DNA of 24,139 nt from VAZQ01 sp036502925 (lineage in GTDB: Bacteria > Pseudomonadota > Alphaproteobacteria > Rhizobiales > Xanthobacteraceae). Location: contig DASXXS010000163.1 in NCBI GenBank assembly GCA_036502925.1, positions 1 through 24,139 on the forward strand. The letters are read 5' to 3'. Position numbers and translations under genes: made by a program. Below are positions 9,515-16,748 of the stretch, in pieces. The notes below the pieces were generated by a model. It was not told the origin of the DNA, did not search any database, and was given only the letters and a program-made list of their open reading frames with translations. The number at the start of each line of letters is the position of its first letter. Position 1 is the first letter of the stretch.

Positions 9515-9841
9515 GTTGCGGAACCGTCGCTATCTGCGCGCGCTTGGCCGCCGGCGCAAGACCGAATTCCGTGCGCCCACGCGCGCGGGCGCGGCCTCGC
9601 CCGGCCGCGCGAGGCCCTGGTAACCGTCCACCGATCGCGCCACTGCGGTGCGCCGGTTGGTCGCAGCGGCAGGCTCGTGCGCGCTCTCCCGAGAAAGAGC
9701 CCCGAGGCCGTCAAAATGCCCGGATTCGCGGGTTTTCGAGCCCTGGCTCGCGTTGTGTCGACTGCAGGCCTGCTCCACAAATAAATTGAACCCCTGAGCA
9801 GATCGCGGACGTTGGGGATGCTATAAGCACCGGCCCCGCGT

Positions 9842-9868
9842 ATGTTGCGGTGCAACATCAGGCCTGAT
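9842..9868. promoter_or_regulatory. Two overlapping perfect palindromes at the kup start
   Basis: ATGTTGC-GGT-GCAACAT (9842-9858) is a perfect 7+7 inverted repeat. It runs directly into ATCAGGCCTGAT (9857-9868), a perfect 12-base palindrome ending 2 bases before the kup ATG. The AGG at 9860-9862, the only plausible Shine-Dalgarno, sits inside the second palindrome. They could be operators or a 5'-UTR structure that hides the ribosome site. TGC-N3-GCA cores occur in operators of several alphaproteobacterial regulators, PhaR-like proteins among them, but that link is only a guess. Confidence 0.45.
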
Positions 9869-9870
9869 CG

Positions 9871-11790
9871 ATGTCGCCTCCACTCGCCGCTTCCCCTTCC
9901 GTTTCGCTCAACGGGAACGGCCCAGCGTATTGCAAATCCACTTTTTTGGCCCTGACGGTCGGCAGCATCGGCGTCGTCTATGGCGACATCGGCACCAGCC
10001 CGCTCTACGCCTTGCGCGAAGCGGTCTCCGCCTCCATCGAGCCCGGCGGCATGGTGAACCGCGCGGCGGTGTTTGGCGTGCTCTCGCTCATCCTGTGGGC
10101 GCTGATCGTAACCGTCACCCTGAAATACGTCATCGTGCTGCTGCGGGCGGACAACCATGGCGAGGGCGGAACCCTGGCATTGATGGCGTTGGCGCAACGC
10201 GCCTTGCGCCGGGGCGCCAATGTCATCGTGCTCTGCGGCATCGTCAGTGCGGCGCTGTTTTATGGCGACGCGATGATCACGCCGGCGCTGTCAGTGCTGT
10301 CCGCGATCGAAGGCCTCAAGATCGCGACACCGGCCTTCGATCCCTACATCGTGCCCTTGACGATGGCGATTCTGATCGTGCTGTTCGCCGTGCAATCGCG
10401 CGGGACCGCAAAGGTCGCGGCCTTCTTCGGCCCGATCATGGTGCTTTGGTTCGCCGTCATGGCGGTTGCGGGCGCGGCTCATGTGGCCGGCAAGCCGGAG
10501 ATCCTGCTCGCTTTCAATCCGTATTATGCCGTCGTCTTCCTGGTGGGCCACGGCTTCATCGGGCTGGTCACGCTGGGCGCGGTCTTTCTCGCCGTCACCG
10601 GGGCCGAAGCGCTCTACGCCGACCTCGGACATTTCGGCCGCAAGCCGATACAGGCCGCCTGGCTTGGCCTCGTGCTGCCCTCGCTGGCATTGAACTATCT
10701 GGGCCAGGGCGCTCTGGTGCTGACCGATCCGAGGGCGCTCGCAAACCCGTTCTTTCTGCTCTATCCGGATTGGGCGCTGCTCCCCATGGTGGCCTTGGCG
10801 ACGGTCGCCACCGTGATCGCGAGCCAGGCCGTCATTTCCGGGGCCTATTCGCTGAGCCAGCAGGCGATACAGCTCGGCCTGCTGCCGCGCCTCGAAATCC
10901 GGCACACATCGGAGGAGTTCTACGGCCAGATTTATGCGCCGCGGGTGAACGCTCTGCTGCTGGTCGGCGTGCTCATGCTGGTGGCTTTGTTTCGCTCGTC
11001 GAGCGCGCTCGCCTCGGCCTATGGCATAGCGGTGAGCGGCACCATGGTGGTGACCGGCATGATGGCCATTGTGGTGGTCTGGAAGGTCTGGCGATGGTCG
11101 CCGCTGGCTGCCGTCGCGCTGATCGCGCCGTTCCTCTGCATCGACCTGATATTCCTCAGCGCCAATCTGCTCAAGGTCGTCGATGGCGGCTGGGTGCCGC
11201 TCGCGCTCGGCACGATGCTAATGGTGGTGATGTATACGTGGCGACGCGGCACGCGGCTGTTATACGAGAAGACCCGGCGTCTGGAGACGCCGCTTGAGGC
11301 CTTGGTGGCGATATTGGAACGCAAGCCGCCGGCGCGCGTCCCCGGCACCGCCGTGTTCCTCACCAGCGATCCAACCAGCGCGCCGACCGCGCTCATGCAC
11401 AGCCTCAAGCACTACAAGGTGCTGCACGAAAAGAATGTCATCCTGACCATCGAGACGGCACCTACGCCGCGCGTCAATCCGGCCGAGCGCGTGCGCATCG
11501 CGCCGGTCGGCGACACGTTCACCCGCGTGAATCTGCGGTTTGGATTTATGGAAACGCCGAACGTGCCGAAGGCGCTGGCGATCGCGCGCAAGCTTGGCTG
11601 GACGTTCGACATCATGTCGACCTCGTTCTTCCTGTCGCGCCGTTCGCTCAAGCCGGCCGCCCATTCGGGCATGCCGCGGTGGCAGGACAGGCTGTTCATC
11701 CTGTTGACGCGGGTCGCCAATGATGCGACCGACTATTTCCAGATTCCCACCGACCGCGTGGTGGAGGTCGGCACGCAAGTGACCATTTGA
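9871..11790 (+). CDS. kup: Kup-type potassium uptake protein
   Basis: 639 residues, the normal length of bacterial KUP/HAK/KT potassium transporters, which take up K+ by proton symport across the inner membrane and matter under low pH or low turgor. The diagnostic first helix SIGVVYGDIGTSPLYALREA is present, with the GDIGTSP ion-path motif. DNHGEGGTLALMALAQRA and FYGDAMITPALSVLSAIEGL follow, and then about a dozen hydrophobic segments up to residue ~450. A soluble C-terminal domain from about 460 contains VPGTAVFLTSDP and HEKNVILTIET. The start codon lies against two stacked palindromes (9842-9868), with only a weak ribosome site. A rhodanese gene follows after 74 bases. Confidence 0.93.
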   Translation: MSPPLAASPSVSLNGNGPAYCKSTFLALTVGSIGVVYGDIGTSPLYALREAVSASIEPGGMVNRAAVFGVLSLILWALIVTVTLKYVIVLLRADNHGEGGTLALMALAQRALRRGANVIVLCGIVSAALFYGDAMITPALSVLSAIEGLKIATPAFDPYIVPLTMAILIVLFAVQSRGTAKVAAFFGPIMVLWFAVMAVAGAAHVAGKPEILLAFNPYYAVVFLVGHGFIGLVTLGAVFLAVTGAEALYADLGHFGRKPIQAAWLGLVLPSLALNYLGQGALVLTDPRALANPFFLLYPDWALLPMVALATVATVIASQAVISGAYSLSQQAIQLGLLPRLEIRHTSEEFYGQIYAPRVNALLLVGVLMLVALFRSSSALASAYGIAVSGTMVVTGMMAIVVVWKVWRWSPLAAVALIAPFLCIDLIFLSANLLKVVDGGWVPLALGTMLMVVMYTWRRGTRLLYEKTRRLETPLEALVAILERKPPARVPGTAVFLTSDPTSAPTALMHSLKHYKVLHEKNVILTIETAPTPRVNPAERVRIAPVGDTFTRVNLRFGFMETPNVPKALAIARKLGWTFDIMSTSFFLSRRSLKPAAHSGMPRWQDRLFILLTRVANDATDYFQIPTDRVVEVGTQVTI

Positions 11791-11864
11791 TTGCGCGCCG
11801 ATAGGCATGCCAAAATGCGCGCTGCCGTATGGGCGGGCCGGTGGTTCTGTGCGAGGAGGATGGC

Positions 11865-12203
11865 ATGGCGGATGAATCCGGCGATCCCCGTGTTCACAAC
11901 CTGACCCCCGAGGAGGTCGCCCGCGGGCTTGCGGAGGACCGCATCCTGCTGGTCGATGTGCGCGAGCCGAACGAAGTGGCGCTCGAGCGCTATCCGGCTG
12001 CCGTGGTGGTTCCCTTGTCCAGCTTTGATCCGGCCGCGATTCCCGATCCGCACGGCCGGCAGGTCGTGTTCGCCTGCCGTTCGGGACGGCGATCGGTCAC
12101 CGCCTCGCTGGCCGCGCAGGAACAGGGCTATCCCTACGACGCCCATCTGGCCGGCGGCATTCTCGCCTGGAAAGCCGCCGGATTGGACACCGAAACCGGC
12201 TGA
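11865..12203 (+). CDS. Rhodanese-like domain protein
   Basis: 112 residues, a single-domain rhodanese. The chosen ATG at 11865 has GAGGAGGA (11853-11860) just upstream; an earlier in-frame start at 11829 would place that site inside the coding region. The LLVDVREPNEVALER block is the family's N-terminal motif. The active loop is Cys71 in CRSGRRS, the six-residue form that fits sulfurtransferases, and HLAGGILAWKAAGL closes the domain. A persulfide on Cys71 is therefore plausible. There is no signal peptide, so it should be cytoplasmic. The binding-protein gene follows after 17 bases and could share its mRNA, though no functional link is evident. Confidence 0.85.
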   Translation: MADESGDPRVHNLTPEEVARGLAEDRILLVDVREPNEVALERYPAAVVVPLSSFDPAAIPDPHGRQVVFACRSGRRSVTASLAAQEQGYPYDAHLAGGILAWKAAGLDTETG

Positions 12204-12220
12204 GCGAACCCGAGAACGTC

Positions 12221-13315
12221 ATGCCTCGCACTTTCGCCCTCGCGGCCGTCGCTATCGCCGTCCTATGGACCGGGCCCGCGCCCGCGCAGGGCCAGATCGT
12301 GAATGTCTACAATTGGTCGGACTATATCGACCCGACCGTGCTCGCGGATTTCACCAAGGAGACCGGAATCAAGGTGCGGTACGACACCTTCGATTCCAAC
12401 GATACGCTCGAAACCAAGCTGCTCGCCGGCAAGTCCGGCTATGACGTGGTGGTGCCGACCGGGTTTTTCCTCGAGCGACAGATCAAGGCCGGCGTCTTCC
12501 AGAAGCTCGACAAGAGCAAGTTGCCGAATCTGGCCAATCTTTGGCCGGAAATCGCGCAGCGGCTGGCCGTCTACGATCCCGGCAACCAATACGCGGTCAA
12601 CTACATGTGGGGCACGACCGGGCTCGGCTACAACGTCAAGAAAGCACGCGAGATTCTCGGGCCCGACGCCAGGATCGACAGCTTGGACACCGTTTTCAAA
12701 CCGGATAACCTGGCCAAGTTCAAGAGCTGCGGCGTGTATCTGCTCGACTCGTCCGACGACATCCTGCCGGCGGCGCTGAAATATCTCGGTTTCGATCCCA
12801 ATTCGAGGAACGAGGCGGAGCTGCAGAAGGCCGCCGATCTCGTGAGCAAGATCAGGCCCTCGGTGCGCAAGTTCCACTCCTCCGAATATCTCAACGCGCT
12901 CGCCTCAGGCGAAATCTGCTTCGCGCTGGGCTTTTCCGGCGACGTCAAGCAGGCGCAGAAGCGCGCGGCGGAGGCCAAGAACGGAGTCGAGGTGGCCTAT
13001 GCGATCCCCAAGGAGGGGGCGCAATTGTGGTTCGACAACCTGGCGATTCCCCGGGATGCCAGGAACGTCGCGCAGGCGCATGCCTTCATCAACTATCTGC
13101 AGAAGCCCGAGGTCGCCGCCAGGAACTCCAACCTCGTCTCCTACGCCAATGGCAATCTGGCGAGCCAGAAGCTGATCGACAAGGCGGTGCTTGAGGATCC
13201 CACCATCTATCCGGACGAGGCGACCATGAGCCGCCTCTACACCATCAAGGTCTACGACAGCGCGACCCAGCGCCTGATGAATCGGCTGTGGACCCGGATC
13301 AAGACCGGACGGTAG
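12221..13315 (+). CDS. Periplasmic polyamine-type substrate-binding protein (PotD/PotF family)
   Basis: 364 residues with a Sec signal peptide (MPRTFALAAVAIAVLWTGPAPAQG, cleavage probably near residue 22-23). The mature chain starts with IVNVYNWSDYIDPTVLADFTKETGIKVRYDTFDSNDTLETKLLAGKSGYDVVVPTGFFL, a near-textbook PotF/SpuD N-lobe. Later blocks include YMWGTTGLGYN and the ligand-site region LWFDNLAIPRDARN near the C-terminal lobe. In the family, W, D and E side chains clamp putrescine or spermidine. No ATPase or permease gene is adjacent, so it would have to serve a transporter encoded elsewhere or act as a sensor. It lies 17 bases behind the rhodanese gene. Confidence 0.88.
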   Translation: MPRTFALAAVAIAVLWTGPAPAQGQIVNVYNWSDYIDPTVLADFTKETGIKVRYDTFDSNDTLETKLLAGKSGYDVVVPTGFFLERQIKAGVFQKLDKSKLPNLANLWPEIAQRLAVYDPGNQYAVNYMWGTTGLGYNVKKAREILGPDARIDSLDTVFKPDNLAKFKSCGVYLLDSSDDILPAALKYLGFDPNSRNEAELQKAADLVSKIRPSVRKFHSSEYLNALASGEICFALGFSGDVKQAQKRAAEAKNGVEVAYAIPKEGAQLWFDNLAIPRDARNVAQAHAFINYLQKPEVAARNSNLVSYANGNLASQKLIDKAVLEDPTIYPDEATMSRLYTIKVYDSATQRLMNRLWTRIKTGR

Positions 13316-13412
13316 GGCGTTGATACTTTTCCCGGACGCGGCGTAACGCGCAGCGTTGCACCGCAGAGCCGGGATCGTTCCACGCGCCGGAGTCCGCAAC
13401 GGTCCCGGGTCA

Positions 13413-13443
13413 GCAGCGCATCACTGAAGAAGTGCTGCGCTGC
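13413..13443. terminator. Hairpin between converging binding-protein and lpxXL-like genes
   Basis: GCAGCGCA (13413-13420) and TGCGCTGC (13436-13443) form an 8-base stem with a 15-base loop in the 145-base convergent gap. There is no T-run on either side, so a terminator role is uncertain. Confidence 0.25.
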
Positions 13444-13460
13444 GCGCGGGACAAGGCCAC

Positions 13461-14396
13461 CTACCGCCACCTGCGGTGCAGCCACAGCCATTGCTCGGGG
13501 TGCTCGCGCACCCAGCCCTCGACCACCGTCGTGATCACCTGCATGGTGCCTGCTATGTCGATCAGGCCTTGCGGGTCGCGCGCCGGCGCGATGGCTTCGG
13601 TCATCTCGATCGTGAAGCGGTTCTTGTCGTCGCGGCGGCGCACGATGCGGGTGCCGTGGATCGGGCATTCGACGTGGCGGGCGAGCTGGGCGATCAGCGG
13701 ATTGGCCTTGCAGCGCCGGCCGAAGAAGGTGACCTCCACGCCTTTCACGAAATACTGGTCGACGAGCATGGCCACATGACGGTCCGCCTCGAGCATGCGC
13801 AGAAGCTTGACCGGTGCGTCGAGGCCGGTCGCCACCAGCGTACCCATGCAGCCGGCGCGGATCTTCATGACCGCGTCGCCGACCGAGCGGATATTGGGGG
13901 CGCGAAACAGCACGGCGGTATCGAGACCGTGCCTTGCGGCGACCAGCGCCGGCAGCTCCCAATTGGCAAGATGCGTCGCAAAGATGAGCGCCGGCTTGCC
14001 GTCGTGCCGCAATCGATGAAAGCGTTCCGAAGTCGCCGGATCGGCGAAAATGTCGTCTTCCAGCCGGCTTGGATCGGCGTTGCTCAGCCGGTCGATTTGC
14101 GCAAACTCGACCGCATAGCGGCCGAGATTGTCCCACACCCCGGCAAGGATCTGCTCGATCTCCGCCGCCGGCTTGTCCGGGAACGCGGCGACCAGATTGG
14201 CGCGGCCGACGCGATGCTCCGGCAGCCAGGGGCCGACCTTGCGCATGAACCAGCCCCAGAAGTCGGCGGTGCGCCGGCGGTCGGTGAGCCGGATCGTCCG
14301 CAAGACCGCCAACGTGAGCAGGCCCATGCCCGCGTCGAATAGCGGCGCCAGCCGCCGCAGCAGAGCGCGCCCCAGGGGTTGCTGTCGAATGCTCAT
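13461..14396 (-). CDS. lpxXL: Lipid A acyltransferase for the very-long-chain fatty acid (LpxXL-like)
   Basis: 311 residues from the ATG at 14396. LpxL/LpxM-type acyltransferases add a secondary acyl chain to the lipid A precursor at the inner membrane. The catalytic HX4(D/E) box is H142-LANW-E147, and the YFVKGVEVTFFGRRCKANPL stretch (family DQ-x-FG-type region) follows VDQ. A hydrophobic N-terminal segment (LFDAGMGLLTLAVLRTIRL) would anchor it. It is the last gene of the acpXL cluster, 16 bases after the MDR dehydrogenase; in Rhizobium and Bradyrhizobium the equivalent enzyme transfers the 27-hydroxyoctacosanoyl-type chain from AcpXL. The substrate assignment rests on that context, and the family assignment rests on the motifs. 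Confidence 0.85.
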   Translation of the reverse strand: MSIRQQPLGRALLRRLAPLFDAGMGLLTLAVLRTIRLTDRRRTADFWGWFMRKVGPWLPEHRVGRANLVAAFPDKPAAEIEQILAGVWDNLGRYAVEFAQIDRLSNADPSRLEDDIFADPATSERFHRLRHDGKPALIFATHLANWELPALVAARHGLDTAVLFRAPNIRSVGDAVMKIRAGCMGTLVATGLDAPVKLLRMLEADRHVAMLVDQYFVKGVEVTFFGRRCKANPLIAQLARHVECPIHGTRIVRRRDDKNRFTIEMTEAIAPARDPQGLIDIAGTMQVITTVVEGWVREHPEQWLWLHRRWR

Positions 14397-14412
14397 GGCG
14401 TGCGCGGCGATT

Positions 14413-15459
14413 TCAGAAGCTGATGATGATCTTGCCGAACACCTGTCGGCTCTCCAGCCGCTCAAGCCCCCGCTCGACCTCGTCGAGCGGGAACTCGCTG
14501 TCGATCACCGGCAGCAGGTCGCCGGCCATCTTGGCGAGGCTTTCGCGGACGTTGCGCATCGCGGCGCCAAACGAGCCGATGATGCGGTACTGTTGTTGAA
14601 ACAGCTGCATCAGATTGAGCGTCGTCGAGGCTCCGGAGGTCGCCCCGCAGGTGACCAGCCGGCCGCCGCGCTTGAGGCACAGGAGCGAGCCGTTGAAGGT
14701 CTCCGCGCCGACATGCTCGAACACGACGTCGACGCCCTTCTTGGCGGTGAGCTTGCGGACCACGCCTTCGAAGCGCTCGGTGCGGTAATTGATCACGTCA
14801 TCGGCGCCCAAGGCTCTGGCCTTCTCTGCCTTGGCATCGTCGCCGACGGTCGTGATCACGGTGGCGCCGATCGCCTTCGCCATCTTGATCGCCGCGGTGC
14901 CGATGCCCGAGCCGCCGGCATGCACCAGCACGGTCTCACCGGGCTCGAGCTTGGCATTGTCGAACAGCATATGCTGCACGGTCGCAAAGGCGATCGGCGC
15001 GCAGGCCGCGTCGCGCCAGGCGATGCCGGGAGGAACCGGAATGACCAGGCGCGCCGGCATGCTGAGAAGATCGCGCGCGAAGCCGTCGACATGGAAGCCC
15101 ATGATGCCGGCAATGTTCTCGCACAGATTGTCACGGCCCTCGCGGCAGGCCTTGCAGCTGCCGCAGGTCAATCCGCCATACATCACCACCGCTTGGCCCG
15201 GCTTGAATCCGCCGACGTCCGGTCCGATCGCCGTGATCTCGCCCGCCGCTTCGGCTCCGACCACCAGCGGCAGCTTGCGCTTGGCGAAGGCCATGCCGCG
15301 CCAGCCCCACACGTCGATGTGGTTGAGTGCCACCGCCCGGATGCGAATCTGCACTTCGCCGGCGGCCGGCGGCGGCGGCGGCGCAAGCTCGACCAGCTCG
15401 AGCTTGCGGTCGGCGACGATGGTGAGCGCGCGCATTCCTGAAAATGCTCTGGAGATCAC
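14413..15459 (-). CDS. MDR-superfamily oxidoreductase of the acpXL cluster (catalytic zinc site lost)
   Basis: 348 residues. The start ATG at 15459 overlaps the stop of the preceding fabF-like gene as ATGA; a second start at 15435 (MRALTIV) would match the family N-terminus better. The Rossmann motif GGSGIG, in VLVHAGGSGIGTAAIKMAKAIGA, binds NAD(P)H. The structural zinc lobe is intact, with four cysteines in CGSCKACREGRDNLC. The catalytic zinc ligands are not: the usual CHTD is NHID, and the usual GHE is GAE. It therefore resembles quinone- and enoyl-reductase-type members more than alcohol dehydrogenases. In rhizobia the gene at this place is called adh; a role as enoyl-ACP reductase in chain elongation is my inference. 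Confidence 0.82.
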   Translation of the reverse strand: MISRAFSGMRALTIVADRKLELVELAPPPPPAAGEVQIRIRAVALNHIDVWGWRGMAFAKRKLPLVVGAEAAGEITAIGPDVGGFKPGQAVVMYGGLTCGSCKACREGRDNLCENIAGIMGFHVDGFARDLLSMPARLVIPVPPGIAWRDAACAPIAFATVQHMLFDNAKLEPGETVLVHAGGSGIGTAAIKMAKAIGATVITTVGDDAKAEKARALGADDVINYRTERFEGVVRKLTAKKGVDVVFEHVGAETFNGSLLCLKRGGRLVTCGATSGASTTLNLMQLFQQQYRIIGSFGAAMRNVRESLAKMAGDLLPVIDSEFPLDEVERGLERLESRQVFGKIIISF

Positions 15460-16736
15460 ATCGGCTCTCTGGCCAAGACCAGCGAGACGTTCTGGCCGCC
15501 GAAGCCGAAGGAGTTGGACAGCGCGTGGCGAACCTTGGCGGCGCGCGCCACATTGGGAACGACATCCAGTTGCAGCGCCGGGTCGGGAACCTGGTAATTG
15601 ATGGTCGGAGGTAAAATCTGCCGGTCGAGCGTCAACAGCGTGATCACGGCCTCGACCGCGCCGGCGGCCGATAATGTGTGCCCGATCATCGACTTGTTTG
15701 ATGAAATCGGCAGCTGTTTCGTGCGTTCGCCAAACACCGCCGATGCGGCAAGACCTTCCATCTTGTCGTTCTCCGGGGTGCCGGTGCCGTGCGGATTGAC
15801 GTAGTCGATGTCGTCCGGAGTCAGGCCGGCATCGGCAATCGCGTTGCGAATGCAGCCGATGATCGGCCGGCCGTCGGGGCTCGAGCGGGTGCGATGGAAG
15901 GAGTCGGCCATCTCACCGCAGCCCTCGATCACGCCGAACAGCTTGGCGCCGCGCGCCATGGCATGCTCCAGGCTCTCGAGCACCAGCGCAGCGGCGCCCT
16001 CGGCCATCACGAATCCATCGCGGTTCTTCGCGAACGGTTTGGCGGCGGCCTGTGGTGGATCGTTCGCCGTCGACAGCGCTGACAGGAGCGAGAACCGGAC
16101 CAGCGATTCGGGATTGATCGAGCCGTCGGTGCCGATGCACAGAGCCGCCTCGGCTTCTCCGCGCCGGATCGCCTCGATGCCGAGCTGGATCGCGGAAGCG
16201 CCCGAGGCGCAGGCTGTCGAGAGCGAGATCGGCGAGCCCTTGGTGCCGAATCGTTCGGCCAGCCCGTCGGCGACCGAGGCGAACTGGAAGCGATTGTGGA
16301 AGGCCTCGAAGGGTCCGCTATCGCCACCGCGCACCAGATCCCGATTGGTGATCGTGTCGTTGGCGCCCGCGGCTTCGGCGACGATCCGCCGCTGCGGCCA
16401 TTCGAGCTCGATCGGCGGGACCGCCAGAAAGAGCGGGCCCGGGAAATCGCCGCGCGCCCCTATACGGGCCTCCGCGATCGCTTCCTCCGCGACCATTTCG
16501 GCCAGTCGCTCGGACAGCTCCGGGGAGCTGAGCGGCTCGACCTGAACAAAATCGACGGTCCCGGCGATGCGGGTCTTCAAGCCTTCGGTTGCGAACCGCG
16601 TGATGGCATGGATGCCGGACTCGCCGGCGGCCAACTTGCGCCAATTGTCCGCTGCGCCGATGCCGAGCGAGGTGAGGACGCCCATGCCGGTGACGACGAC
16701 GATCGGACGGCCGGCCTGATCACGATAGCGCGCCAT
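15456..16736 (-). CDS. Beta-ketoacyl-ACP synthase II-like, catalytically complete (FabF1XL-like)
   Basis: 426 residues. FabF-type enzymes condense malonyl-ACP with an acyl chain, releasing CO2. All catalytic residues are visible: nucleophile Cys176 in STACASG, His316 in NPHGTGTP, Lys348 in SSNKSM and His353 in IGHTLSAAG, followed by the NSFGFGGQN C-terminal motif. Residues ~95-140 (GARGDFPGPLFLAVPPIELEW to NRDLVRGGD) differ from housekeeping FabF and may shape a long acyl pocket. It lies 12 bases after the degenerate FabF2-like gene and overlaps the MDR gene as ATGA, so the three are likely made together. In rhizobia this gene pair serves synthesis of the C26-C28 hydroxy fatty acid of lipid A. 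Confidence 0.9.
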   Translation of the reverse strand: MARYRDQAGRPIVVVTGMGVLTSLGIGAADNWRKLAAGESGIHAITRFATEGLKTRIAGTVDFVQVEPLSSPELSERLAEMVAEEAIAEARIGARGDFPGPLFLAVPPIELEWPQRRIVAEAAGANDTITNRDLVRGGDSGPFEAFHNRFQFASVADGLAERFGTKGSPISLSTACASGASAIQLGIEAIRRGEAEAALCIGTDGSINPESLVRFSLLSALSTANDPPQAAAKPFAKNRDGFVMAEGAAALVLESLEHAMARGAKLFGVIEGCGEMADSFHRTRSSPDGRPIIGCIRNAIADAGLTPDDIDYVNPHGTGTPENDKMEGLAASAVFGERTKQLPISSNKSMIGHTLSAAGAVEAVITLLTLDRQILPPTINYQVPDPALQLDVVPNVARAAKVRHALSNSFGFGGQNVSLVLAREPM

Positions 16737-16748
16737 GAACCACCCCCC

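Larger units (their letters stand above)
9505..9870. other. Divergent intergenic region between mmsA and kup (366 bases)
   Basis: This gap must hold the promoters of both divergent genes. Apart from the mmsA ribosome site, I see a GCAGGCCTGC palindrome at 9764-9773, a TATAAG box at 9832-9837 without a convincing -35 at normal spacing, and the two overlapping palindromes directly before the kup start described separately. ORFs through this gap read as GC-rich shadow frames. Confidence 0.5.
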
